64,000 nt of DNA from Nitrosomonas sp. Is79A3 (GTDB taxonomy: Bacteria > Pseudomonadota > Gammaproteobacteria > Burkholderiales > Nitrosomonadaceae): the NCBI RefSeq assembly GCF_000219585.1, contig NC_015731.1:496001-560000 (forward strand). Direction: 5' to 3'. Below, piece by piece: positions 21,257 through 30,145 of this stretch. The position numbers were made by a program, and so were the translations under genes. How positions within the stretch are numbered: the first letter of the stretch is position 1; each line of letters opens with the position of its first letter. Below the pieces are notes generated by a model, which did no database searches, was not told where the DNA came from, and saw only the letters and a program-made list of their open reading frames with translations.

Positions 21257-22375
21257 ATGCTCACCGATACCGCGATAAGAAACGCTAAACCACGAGATAA
21301 ATTTTATAAAGTAAGTGACAGTGGCGGGCTGTATTTGCTGGTGAAATCAACTGGCAAATATTGGCGCATGGATTATCGATTTGTGGGCAAGCGTAAAACT
21401 TTGGCCATTGGTGTCTACCCCGCTGTTTCCCTTGTTGCTGCCAGAAAGAAGCGCGATGAAGCACGGGAATTACTCGCAAAAGATATTGATCCATCGTTGA
21501 CCAAAGCCATCAACAAGCAAATTGTGCGCACTGCGGCAGAAAATACTTTCAAAGCGGTAGCGCTGGAGTGGCACGCAAAAACCAGCAAGACCTGGGCAGA
21601 AACAACAGCGACCAATATCAAGCGCTATCTGGAAAAAGATATTTTTCCTTGGCTGGGAAACCGTGTCATCAAAGATATTGCCGCCCCGGAATTGCTGGCT
21701 GTGCTGCGCAAAATAGAAAGCCGTGGCGCGCATGAGAAAGCGCAGCGTTGCCGCGAATATGCCGGGCGGGTATATTTCGCTATGCCATTGCCACCGGACG
21801 CGCTGAACGCGATCCAAGCGGTGATTTGAGGGGCGCATTAACGCCGGTCAAGGTAAAACACCATGCCAGCATTACCGACCCCAAAGCCATTGGCGCATTG
21901 CTGCGTTCAATCAGTGGATTTAGCGGCTCATACATTACCCAGTGTGCATTACAGCTTGCGCCGTTGATATTTGTGCGCCCCGGTGAATTGCGCCATGCCG
22001 AATGGGCAGAAATCGACTTTGACAAGCCAGAATGGCGCATACCCGGCCATAAAATGAAAATGAAAGAACCGCATATCATCCCGCTTTCATCTCAAGCCGT
22101 TGAAATACTCCAATCCATTCATCCGTTAACCGGCGATGGTCAATATATTTTTCCCAGTATACGCAGCGGTGCCCGGCCAATGTCAGAAAATACCATCAAT
22201 GCAGCCTTGCGGCGCATGGGTTATGAAAAAGATGAAATGACCGGGCACGGCTTCCGCAGCATGGTCAGCACGCTGCTACATGAACACGGCTGACCGCATG
22301 AAGCGATTGAACGGCAATTAGCCCATGCAGAACGTAACAAAGTAGTCGCAGCCTATAACTACGCCGAACACTTGC
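21257..22375 (+). pseudogene. Tyrosine recombinase/integrase, inactivated
   Basis: The start MLTDTAIRNAKPRDKFYKVSD and GGLYLLVKSTGKYWRMDYRF belong to the N-terminal arm-binding domain of P4-type integrases. The catalytic part shows RPGELRHAEW (first Arg), HGFRSM (His-x-x-Arg) and YNYAEHL (Tyr). The gene is broken three ways: a frameshift near 21780 joins two frames, TGA at 22291-22293 replaces the usual Trp after EHG, and the C-terminus is cut by an IS5-family insertion at 22380. It lies just behind tRNA-Leu, the usual place for such islands. It cannot be functional. Confidence 0.93.
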
Positions 22376-22379
22376 CTAA

Positions 22380-23720
22380 CAGGCCGTTGAAAAACCCACC
22401 GAGTCGGGTAAAATTTGATGGAACCCACTCATTTCATAAATCATGCGCAGAATTGAACACTCGCAACAACAGCTTTTTAGCTACGTCAATCTGGAAGAAC
22501 GGATCCCTGTCAGTCATGCACTGCGCCCTTTGAGGGTATTGGTGGATGGCATACTCAAGGGGATGGATCATCAGCTTGAAGCTGTTTACTCGAAAGAAGG
22601 GCGCCCCTCGATACCGCCGGAGCGATTATTGAGAGCATCGCTGCTGCAGGTACTGTTTACGATCCGATCTGAACGGCAGTCGAGCATATTGAATACAACC
22701 TGCTGTACCGCTGGTTTGTTGGATTGGGCATAGATGATCCGGTATGGGATCACAGCACCTTTACCCAGAACCGGGATCGTTTGCTGGATAACGAGATGTC
22801 CGGGCATTTCTTTGCAGGTGTCAAGCAATTGGCGGAGTAGGTGGAATTGAGTGGTGACGAGCACTTCAGCATCGATGGCACACTACTGGATGCCTGGGCC
22901 TCGCACAAAAGCTTCGTGCGCAAAGATGGCAGCAGCAACCCGCCGGATGACAACAGCCGCAACCCAAGCCGGGACTTTGCAGGGGAAAAGCGCAGTAACG
23001 CCACTCATGAATCGACTACTGATCCAGATGCACGCCTGGCGCGCAAGAGCGACGGCGATGCCAGTCGTCTGTGCTACATGGGGCATGTATTGATGGAGAA
23101 CCGTAACGGCCTGGTAGTAGATGTCAGCGTATCGGCGGCAACAGGAATAGCTGAACGGGAAGAATCGCTCAAGCTGCTGCAAGCCAACACCAAATCGGGA
23201 GCCACGGTTGGAGAAGATCGTGGTTACGACGTAGACACACACATCAAAGCAGTACAGGCACTGGGCGTGATTCCGCATGTAGCGGCCAAACGCAAAGGCA
23301 GCGCCGTACCGGACGATTTTCGCCAAGATGAAGGCTATGCAATCAGTCTGAAGATTCGCAAACGAATTGAGGAAGTATTCGGTTGGATGAAGACAGTAGG
23401 CGGAATGCGCAAACTGAAACTAATCGGGCGAGAGAAAGTCAGCGGGCAGTTTCGATTTGTTGCGGCCATTTACAATCTGGTACGTATCGGAAGCCTGACT
23501 GGTTGGTGGGCTGGTTCGCACACATAGGGACAGTACGCCCTGAATCCGCATAAAACGTGCGGATAAGGGCAAAAAGACGGGAATTGCAGAAAATTCTCAC
23601 AAAATTGCACAAAGAATGAACATTCCGGATAAAAAAACAGATCTGGAAAATAACTGAAATGCTCGCAGCTTTTTAAAAACGAGAATTCAGACTGAAAGTG
23701 CCGGGTTTTTCAACGGCCTG
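22380..23720 (+). mobile_element. IS5-family insertion sequence
   Basis: The 1341-bp element has terminal inverted repeats CAGGCCGTTGAAAAACCC (left, 22380-22397) and its complement GGGTTTTTCAACGGCCTG (right, 23703-23720), and 4-bp target duplications CTAA at 22376-22379 and 23721-23724, which fit IS5. Its only gene is broken. It separates the integrase remnant from a truncated small gene. Confidence 0.93.
22443..23527 (+). pseudogene. IS5-family transposase, frameshifted and with an internal stop
   Basis: The three parts together form one transposase. The N-terminal part has PSIPPERLLRASLLQVL. A frameshift near 22680 leads into EYNLLYRWFVGLGIDDPVWD and FTQNRDRLL, which ends at a TAG (22838-22840). 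The same frame continues with DEHFSIDGTLLDAWASHKSF, GHVLMENRNGLVVD and the final IEEVFGWMKTVGG. The DDE residues appear present (D in SIDGTL, D in GEDRGYD, E in IEEVFGW), but no full-length protein can be made. Confidence 0.9.
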
Positions 23721-23726
23721 CTAAAC

Positions 23727-24227
23727 ACACTGACAACAGAAGCCTTTACTAAATCGCTATTGGGTGAAATTGATTTCACTGAAGCCGTTGCAGTGATGAA
23801 GGAGAAATCAGAAAAGATTATAGCCGGTGATTTAAGCGAGCTGGAATCGACACTGGCCGTGCAAGTCGTATCGTTAAATGCGATCTTTTGTACATTGACA
23901 AGCCGAGCAGCGACTTGTGAATATTTGAATCAAGTGGAAACAAATCTACGGCTGGCTTTGAAAGCACAAGCCCAATGTGCCCGCACCGTTGAAGTATTGG
24001 CAGCAATGAGAAACCCGCCAATAGTCTTTGCCAAACAAGCCAATATTGCACATGGCCACCAGCGAATAAACAACAATCAATCGCCTACGCACGCGGAAAA
24101 AGCAATTAAATCTTCAAACGAACTATTAAGCGAGGCTGATAATGCGCCATTGGACGCCCGAGGAACGCTTGAACCAATCAAAATTAATCAAGAATTGGAA
24201 ACCGGGGAAACAGTCGACGGGAGCTAG
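23727..24227 (+). CDS. 5'-truncated hypothetical gene of an accessory-element family
   Basis: The frame is open from the IS5 border; the first usable codon is TTG at 23760 (155 residues), but coding character extends upstream as TLTTEAFTKSLLGEIDF. Helical, charged, with AQAQCARTVEVLAAMRNPP and FAKQANIAHGHQ. I recall similar proteins from phage- and plasmid-derived regions of betaproteobacteria, always without a known function; that is memory, not a search. The original start seems to have been lost before or with the IS5 insertion. It overlaps the next small gene by 86 bp. Confidence 0.55.
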   Translation, partial: TLTTEAFTKSLLGEIDFTEAVAVMKEKSEKIIAGDLSELESTLAVQVVSLNAIFCTLTSRAATCEYLNQVETNLRLALKAQAQCARTVEVLAAMRNPPIVFAKQANIAHGHQRINNNQSPTHAEKAIKSSNELLSEADNAPLDARGTLEPIKINQELETGETVDGS

Positions 24228-24348
24228 GACACCTGAAGGAAAGGCCAGATCAAGTCAGAATGCTTATAAGCACGGATTAGGCAAACTGCAAAAAGAAATG
24301 AGCCGATTATTGAGGGAACATAAAAAAGCTATCGGGATGATTAGTTAA
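24142..24348 (+). CDS. Small basic protein, RTPEGKARSSQNAYKHG family
   Basis: The 68-residue basic product starts MRHWTPEERLNQSKLIKNW and contains GARTPEGKARSSQNAYKHG, a pattern seen in many short betaproteobacterial accessory genes of unknown function that often accompany the gene just upstream. The basic core could bind nucleic acid, but that is a guess. A decayed copy of its 3' end (the bases for QNAYKH) recurs at 29578-29600, inside the second DnaA-box module. Confidence 0.6.
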   Translation: MRHWTPEERLNQSKLIKNWKPGKQSTGARTPEGKARSSQNAYKHGLGKLQKEMSRLLREHKKAIGMIS

Positions 24349-24384
24349 TTTTCTTAAAAATAACTATCAGTTAACGAATGGTTC

Positions 24385-24640
24385 ATCTATCACCTTATTT
24401 AACATAAGATTTTTTCTATTATCCACAATTTCTGTGGATAACTTTGTGGATAACAGTTTTATTTGAATAATTAATTCATATAAATCTAAGGGTTTTACTT
24501 AGATTGATTAATTATTTAACACTTTCATTATGTGATATTTATCATATGGTTATTAGTAATTTGTCATATTGATATGAAGTTGCGCAAAGTAACTTCTTTA
24601 TCTTGTTAAAACTGTGGATTATTTAGAAAGTCAAGTATGA
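24385..24640. repeat. DnaA-box module, copy A
   Basis: Three perfect DnaA-box 9-mers occur within 35 bp: TTATCCACA at 24419-24427 and TGTGGATAA at 24433-24441 and 24445-24453. About 150 bp of very AT-rich sequence follows, then a near-box TGTGGATTA at 24613-24621 and the shared end ATTTAGAAAGTCAAG. The same arrangement, with identical box spacing, occurs at about 29.7 and 31.9 kb. It could bind DnaA as an origin, a titration site or a regulatory site. Confidence 0.75.
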
Positions 24641-24685
24641 ATCGTTGGGATTTAAAACTGCGTGACAGGAGTACAGAAGGAAAAA

Positions 24686-24735
24686 ATACCGGCGCACGGA
24701 GGGTGCCTGAGGAAGGATAGAGAGTGTGCCGGTAT
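24686..24735. repeat. Inverted repeat around a purine-rich loop
   Basis: ATACCGGCGCAC (24686-24697) pairs with GTGTGCCGGTAT (24724-24735) with one mismatch; the 26-base interior is nearly all purine. No T-run follows. No function is evident. Confidence 0.5.
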
Positions 24736-24821
24736 GGGATAGACCAGTCTCGTTCCACAATGGGGAAGTAGTAAGATTAACGAACTGGTGTAGGCTATTA
24801 TGATGGCTATTTATGACATGT

Positions 24822-24938
24822 TTAGGAAGCTCTGAACAAGTGTCATTTCGAGCCAGAGCGAGAAATCTATTACATTGATTATTAAAGATTCCTCGCTGCG
24901 TTCGGAATGACAAATGCAAGTTATTCAGAGTTTCCTTT
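24822..24938. repeat. Long palindromic repeat, MITE-like
   Basis: A nested imperfect palindrome of about 115 bp: outer arms AGGAAGCTCTGAA and TTCAGAGTTTCCTT, inner arms GTCATTTCGAGC...AGAAATCT and AGATTCCTCGCTGCG...GAATGAC, around ATTACATTGATTATTA. The inner GTCATTCCGAACGCAGCGAG type of sequence is a widespread dispersed bacterial repeat. It has no coding capacity and may be a non-autonomous mobile repeat. Confidence 0.7.
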
Positions 24939-25630
24939 ATGACAATTCCGTGATGTTCCTATAGGTAGTTGGAGAGTCTTGTTCGGGATTTTAAGTTATT
25001 TCGTGCAATCAATTGCTGGATATTCCGATTAAAATAGCAAGGAATGTACACTGAAAATTCAGAATTAAAGTCCACGCTGCCTAGTAATATCTAATGAGGA
25101 AAACTAATACAACGAATTTAGTTTAGATGAAAATCGTGAAGAACTTGCCAAGAATGAATATTGCAGTGAATCAAGCTTAGTTTGCTATAGTTGGGAAGCC
25201 AAGGTACTTCCAGAGAAATTTGGGCGTGCGGGTAATTCAAACCGCATCAAAATTTTAGCGTAGCGAAAAATTAAAGTCGTAAACTTTTTTCATTGTATAT
25301 ATTAGCTCAACAGTAAGAGAACGTTAACTAAACAGCTAAACAACTAAACTTCAGAAAGTTAACAGGTCGGTTAACACTTTGACTGAGTCGGTGGCTATTA
25401 TTTAGGCGGCACCGGGTACGCCCCTCAATTTTCTACAACCTTAAAGACAAAGTGCCGACACATTCCAAAAGAAATGCGCGTGCAAAATTAAAAAACAGTT
25501 TTTTAAGGTGCAAATGGTAGCCATACCCCCTGGTGTACCTTCATTCTTTGCAACCTTCGATTTATAGTACCGATCAGCTCTTTTTCTTTCATAAACATCT
25601 CCAAAAAAAGTTTGATCCTAAACTCCTCTG
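24939..25630. other. Gene-free AT-rich stretch before the IS1380 element
   Basis: No supportable gene is present on either strand. Two similar segments, GGGTACGCCCCTCAATTTTC (25417) and GGTGTACCTTCATTCTTTGC (25531), look like decayed copies of one sequence. The end of the IS1380-family element probably falls near 25590-25620, but I could not pair it with the right end. Confidence 0.4.
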
Positions 25631-27300
25631 TTAGGTCACTCCAATGGCCAAAGAGGGTGGAAGGAAACCGAGGAGCTGTGAATTTTTCGGTCTGGTCGCA
25701 ATAATTTTGTTAATGATATAGCGTACAAGTACGCCCCAATGATCCGCTTTGGTCAACTGAGGCGCATTTGCCAGAACATGATCAAGACCTTTTCGTATAT
25801 TGGAGATCATCGACTTGATATGATCTCCGGCTGCGTGAGTCAGAGTGAGCAGCAATCGGGATTGACCGGCATGCTGGGTCAGGCGGGCAATGCCGCTGAG
25901 CAACATGGGACAGCTAGTGATTGCCTCCAGGCGTGTCTTCGGGTGTGCCAGTCTGACATACCAACTCCACCAATTGTAGATGAGCGCGACTGCTCGCGCT
26001 GAGAGGTTGCAACGTTCCAGGTCTTGCGTGGTATAGCCACCCCAGCCCCATTGGTTTTTCAGCTCATCGAAGCCATTCTCGCAGTCGGCCCGATCCCGGT
26101 ATAACTGGCCAATGGCGTCGAGGGAGTAGTTTGTATTGGTCACCAATATAGCGTATTCCCAGAGTTTAACCTTGTCTGAATGGTCAATGAAGTGGAGCAT
26201 CGGCTGCTGGTTCTCATTGCTCGTCTCGGCTGCCGCCATGCTGTCTTTGATTCGCCGCCGCAGTACCACTACACGCCGCGCACCACTCCAACCCGTCAGC
26301 CGAAGCTTGCTTTCCACCGCGTCAAAGCCTTGCCCCGCGTTCTGCCAGTCGCCTTGCTGCCATTGCCGCTCGATCAGTCGCTTAACTCCGGCAGTTTGCC
26401 GTAGCTTGAAGAGGTAGTGCTGTTCAATTCGCTCCATCTCGACCATTACCCCCTGATTGCCAAAGGCACTGTCACCGCGCACCAGGGCGGGGCGTTCCTC
26501 GGCAGCGAGTCGCTCAATTAGCCGGCACAGGCGCGGTAGGCTATGTTTCGCCGCACTGGCTTTACCGCTTTGTACCTCGACATCGAGCACCAGTCGAATG
26601 TTGCCGATCCAGTAGGTGTGCAAAGTATGGCTCGGCCGTCCCGGCTTGGTTGGGTTGTAGCCAATCTCGGCACCTGCCTGGTGACCATACAACAGTTTGA
26701 CGCTGGTGTCGGCATCGAGTATCCAGGGCGTGCGTAAAGATTCTTGGATGCTCTCACCCAGGGCTTTATCCATCCATGCTGTGCTCTTCGCCAGTTGGAC
26801 TGCGTGGGCAGCGCGTTCTGCTTCGCTACCATACTTGCATGGGGCCGGTGCCAAGTGCGCCAGTGCGCGACGCAAACTCTCGTCACTGATGATCTTGTTC
26901 ATGCCGAGTATCCGGGGAGCAACTTCATCGCCGCGCAGCCCGGCCACATGTGCATAGCGCCGCTGTCCATCCAAGATCGATAATAGCCAGGTGCCAAGCA
27001 CATCAATTACCTTGGGTGCGTTGGGACTGGTGTAATCCATTGGACATCCATCCACCCAGCGGGTGAATAACCCAGAAACTTCCAAAAACTCGGCAAAGAA
27101 CGGTAATTGCCCCAGTGCTGTGGCGCTTCCGCCTTCGTCCCAGCGAACGTGAAACCGGCCACCAGGGGTGGCTACGCTTTGTTCAGCCGCCGTTTGTTCC
27201 GTCTCCTGCAAAGTAGTATTGATCGCCTCGACCAGTGTCTTTTTTTCAAATTTAATTTCACCCATTGGGTGAGCCTCCTATTCTGTCGCAAACCCTTACC
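25600..27300 (-). mobile_element. IS1380-family insertion sequence (ends approximate)
   Basis: The element is defined by an intact 544-residue transposase with short flanks. Terminal inverted repeats and target duplications could not be set with confidence by eye, so the borders are estimates. It lies inside the low-density region between the DnaA-box copies A and B. Confidence 0.7.
25631..27265 (-). CDS. IS1380-family transposase
   Basis: The 544-residue product has an intact frame. It starts with MGEIKFEKKTLVEAINTTLQ, continues through FHVRWDEGGSATALGQLPFF, and has the DDE-type segments WILDADTSVKLLYGHQ (D near residue 194), VRGDSAFGNQGV (D near 273) and the Y-x2-R-x3-E-like YRDRADCENGFDELKNQWGWGG with the catalytic Glu. 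It is full length for IS1380 and is preceded by GGAGG, so the element may be active, in contrast to the two broken genes nearby. Confidence 0.9.
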   Translation of the reverse strand: MGEIKFEKKTLVEAINTTLQETEQTAAEQSVATPGGRFHVRWDEGGSATALGQLPFFAEFLEVSGLFTRWVDGCPMDYTSPNAPKVIDVLGTWLLSILDGQRRYAHVAGLRGDEVAPRILGMNKIISDESLRRALAHLAPAPCKYGSEAERAAHAVQLAKSTAWMDKALGESIQESLRTPWILDADTSVKLLYGHQAGAEIGYNPTKPGRPSHTLHTYWIGNIRLVLDVEVQSGKASAAKHSLPRLCRLIERLAAEERPALVRGDSAFGNQGVMVEMERIEQHYLFKLRQTAGVKRLIERQWQQGDWQNAGQGFDAVESKLRLTGWSGARRVVVLRRRIKDSMAAAETSNENQQPMLHFIDHSDKVKLWEYAILVTNTNYSLDAIGQLYRDRADCENGFDELKNQWGWGGYTTQDLERCNLSARAVALIYNWWSWYVRLAHPKTRLEAITSCPMLLSGIARLTQHAGQSRLLLTLTHAAGDHIKSMISNIRKGLDHVLANAPQLTKADHWGVLVRYIINKIIATRPKNSQLLGFLPPSLAIGVT

Positions 27301-27413
27301 AGAAATACATTCGTGGCAATTTTACTGGAATCAACTGAGGAAAATAGGTTGATCGGATTTTTAAAAAGTGGAAATGGTTTCCACCAGTTCAACGAAGATG
27401 CTCAAGAAACAGA

Positions 27414-27435
27414 AACGGGAGCCTAAGCCCCCGTT
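27414..27435 (-). terminator. Terminator of the PEP-CTERM gene
   Basis: AACGGG-GC and GC-CCCGTT form a G+C-rich stem around CTAA, 23 bp beyond the stop of the minus-strand gene, and TTCTGTTTCTT follows on that strand. Confidence 0.65.
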
Positions 27436-27457
27436 GTGGATATAATTTAAGTCTAAA

Positions 27458-28237
27458 TTACGCTGCTGATTTTTTATTGCGCCGTGCCATAAAACCCAGC
27501 AAGCCTAATCCAGCCAGCAGCATAGCGTAAGTTTCAGGTTCTGGAACCGGAGCATAGACCTCAAGACCATCATGAGCAGCGCTACCGGCTGTGAAGCCGC
27601 CCAATAAAGTGCCCGTCATATCAAAATGACGAACTTCCCCACCAAGATAACCAACCCAGAAAGTATTGTCGGTAGAGCTATAGCCGATTCCGCCGCCATC
27701 GTTATACCCCGTCGAGATACTGCCCAAGAAGGAACCAGAAGTAGACCACTTTTCAATGGAATCATCGCCGCTATAGAAGCCATTAGTTGTGTACAAGTAC
27801 GTGCCATCAAATGCAACACCAGCAAAGCTTGCTACTGAGTCGAATGAAGAAATGGTATTGCCGTTCGTAGGATCAAGCTCAAAAACATGGCCTTCGAAAG
27901 TGCTTGCCCAAATGTGACCGCCGCCATAGGTCATATCCTCGATCCATTGCCCGCTAACGGTAGCTGTGAAGCTGCTGCCGATTGCAGTTCCTGTGGAGTC
28001 ATATTTTTGGATTGTGTTGTTCCCGAAACTAGGGGCAACAGTCCAAAAATTTCCGGCACCATCAAATGCGCTTCCAGTGGCACCACCTTGGCCAAAGTTA
28101 TCGATAAAAGCACCAGTGTCAGTCCATCGTTGTACGGGTGTCTGTGTATCAAATCCTAGTAATAAAATATCACCAGCCATTGCTGGTGTACCGACGGATA
28201 ATAATAAAATTGTCGAAGTTTTTAAGAAACGTTTCAT
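27458..28237 (-). CDS. PEP-CTERM anchored extracellular protein, beta-propeller-like
   Basis: The 259-residue protein has a signal peptide (MKRFLKTSTILLLSVGTPAMAG), repeated strand-turn segments of about 40 residues (for example GNFWTVAPSFG, GGHIWASTFEGH, GTYLYTTNGFYSG) that suggest a beta-propeller, and a C-terminal PEP-CTERM sorting signal: VPEPETYAMLLAGLGLLGF followed by the basic MARRNKK. Such proteins are processed by exosortase in exopolysaccharide-producing bacteria. A terminator follows. Function beyond surface or matrix location is unknown. Confidence 0.85.
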   Translation of the reverse strand: MKRFLKTSTILLLSVGTPAMAGDILLLGFDTQTPVQRWTDTGAFIDNFGQGGATGSAFDGAGNFWTVAPSFGNNTIQKYDSTGTAIGSSFTATVSGQWIEDMTYGGGHIWASTFEGHVFELDPTNGNTISSFDSVASFAGVAFDGTYLYTTNGFYSGDDSIEKWSTSGSFLGSISTGYNDGGGIGYSSTDNTFWVGYLGGEVRHFDMTGTLLGGFTAGSAAHDGLEVYAPVPEPETYAMLLAGLGLLGFMARRNKKSAA

Positions 28238-28787
28238 GTTGCTCTCCTGGTTGAATAATCATGTAATCACCAACCGTTAATGTTTCGTGACGATTTGGCG
28301 AGTTCCTTTCAAATAGTCTGATAACTTGTGCTATTACGTCAGATATTAAAATAAATAATACATAACGCATTTTCATATTAAGGCCATCAATGTGATAAGT
28401 GAATAAGCATTTTGCCTATTTTTTTGAAATTTATATTATTGTTACTTACTCCAATGATGAGATAGCCATCATCTGAACTTACTATTTTTTTATTGCTGAT
28501 TAATAGTGGGCAGATTGAGCGGATTTTACTGCTAGTGTAAAAAATTGACGGTATCTTTGACGGTACTTCACAAAAACATAAATTGATAACATTCATGAAT
28601 ATTGGATTGTGGCATGTTATGCGGTTACCCCTCCCGTTAAAAAAAGGCTATGTCACAATTGGTTGTTGAAAATGACCTGCAAACTAACACGATTTATTTT
28701 TAATCAATTGGTTATATGTTTTTATGGTTATCAAAAAATCATTTGCCATCAGTGAATTGGAAAATTCAACAACTAACTGCTACATAG
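28238..28787. other. Gene-free stretch upstream of the PEP-CTERM gene
   Basis: The stretch is AT-rich and holds no gene I can support. The only structured part is the 24-bp repeat at 28545-28568, with a short match to the tRNA-Leu T-arm (CCCCTCCCG) at about 28627-28635. Confidence 0.4.
28545..28568 (+). repeat. Direct repeat of the integrase-proximal ACGGTA block
   Basis: TTGACGGTATCTTTGACGGT followed by ACTT matches 21188-21212 (TTAACGGTATTTTTGACGGT, then ACTT) at all but two positions and in the same orientation. It may mark the right side of the island. Confidence 0.65.
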
Positions 28788-29558
28788 CCTAAAAAAAGCC
28801 CGCAGCGGCTGGAGAATCGGGAACGGCAGAATTGTGAGCGCGATCTGGAAGGACTTCGTAAGAATATCGATTGGTTATTTTCAGCATTAGCGCTTGTAGC
28901 AGCATTTGTTGCGCTGATTGGTGTGGTAGCACCGATAATGATGTTTCAAAGTGATAGGAAGCAAATGCCGGGAATGCTGGATGTAGTCAAAGAAGTTGCT
29001 GAGAAAATTCGATTGCATGAGGGAAGTGCGAAACAATCTGCGCTTAATGCACAACGGCATGAGAAAAAGGCTGAGATATCAAAAGAAAAGAAAAAGAAAA
29101 GAAAAAGAAAAAGAAAAGATAAGCTCATTTCGTAGCGATCCACTGATAAATGAAACTGAGAATCAAGAAATTACTACGGCTGTTGCACAGATTCAGCATG
29201 ATCCATAATTTGATCCCAAACCTGGGGTGCGTGCTACCGCAATTGGAAGCAAGCTTTAAGAATCAACCTGAGAAAGCTTGCAAGCTTTGGGAAGCTTTAA
29301 AACTGAATTATAGATCCATTTGATGTCAATGTATTATTCAATGCAGGTTGTTGGGCGCTATACTTAGCTGAGAAATTGGAGGGTAGCGAAACCTCGAAAT
29401 GGCTTGTACGAACTCGCGACAAATATCAAAAATTAGTAAGCATTCGACCGGATTTTTATGAGGCGATGAATAACCGGGGAATAGCGCTGGCTAATCAAGC
29501 CAGGGAATCGGCGAAAAATGATTTGCCTGCGGAATTTCTAAGTATTCAACGAGAGTAA
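28788..29558 (+). pseudogene. Remnant of a membrane-anchored TPR protein gene
   Basis: Three fragments in different frames look like one decayed gene. The first (28788-29135) has a charged lead, then a membrane helix (WLFSALALVAAFVALIGVVA) and a helical region ending in a Lys/Arg run coded by a GAAAAA-type simple repeat at about 29080-29117. Short middle pieces (about 29120-29330) follow. The last (about 29320-29558) reads FNAGCWALYLAEKLEGSE and SIRPDFYEAMNNRGIALANQ, a TPR-type helical repeat. No start or full frame joins them. Confidence 0.6.
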
Positions 29559-29571
29559 AGACTCCAATTAA

Positions 29572-29945
29572 TAGAGCCAGAATGCTTATAAGCATGAAAT
29601 AACAATATTATAAGTATAAATGAACCGATGCTGGGAGAACATAAAATACAATAGAAGCGATTAAATAATTTCCTAAAAAATGCCAGCTTCTAAAGCTACT
29701 ACTTTATTTGATATAGGGTTTTGCTTATTATCCACATTTTCTGTGGATAACTTTGTGCATAACTGTTTTATTTGAATAATTAGTTTATAGAATTCTAAGG
29801 GTTTTCCTTGGATTGATTAAATATTTAACACGTGAATTATGTAACATTTATCAAATAGTTACGGTATACTTTTCTGCTTGATCTGAAATTATTTTAAGAG
29901 ATTTGTGTAACCTTATAAAACTGTGGATTATTTAGAATGTCAAGA
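29572..29945. repeat. DnaA-box module, copy B
   Basis: Boxes TTATCCACA at 29728-29736, TGTGGATAA at 29742-29750 and TGTGCATAA at 29754-29762 have the same offsets (14 and 26) as in copy A. A shared AT-rich tract (GGGTTTT, then TTGGATTGATTAA), a near-box TGTGGATTA at 29922-29930 and the end ATTTAGAATGTCAAG follow. Upstream it keeps a decayed 3' end of the 68-residue gene found before copy A. Overall similarity to copy A extends over about 370 bp with many substitutions. Confidence 0.75.
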
Positions 29946-30145
29946 AAAAATGTAATTCATCTTTTTATCCAAATAACTATCCTGTTAGGGTTTGTGCTAT
30001 ATCTCAATAATGGTTGGGCACAGGAAAACAGGTAAGCATCTGATTAATAGGGTATCCGCTATCTCATCAGATTGCCTATATTATAGGAAATCATGGTTGT
30101 CGAGTATAAGCCTCTAATCTCTTTAGCTTAATCATCAGAACCGCG

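Noticed and set aside
24385-24640. Chromosomal oriC called outright
   Set aside because: DnaA boxes and AT-rich DNA fit, but there are three diverged copies within a decaying island and no dnaA, dnaN, gidA or parAB nearby. A GC-skew calculation would be needed.
24623-24919. 98-residue minus-strand frame
   Set aside because: It runs through the inverted repeat and the palindromic element; its open length is a by-product of these repeats.
28621-28640. CCCCTCCCG match to the tRNA-Leu T-arm as a definite attR
   Set aside because: Only nine identical bases plus partial flanks; too short to claim alone, so it is used only as supporting detail of the island hypothesis.
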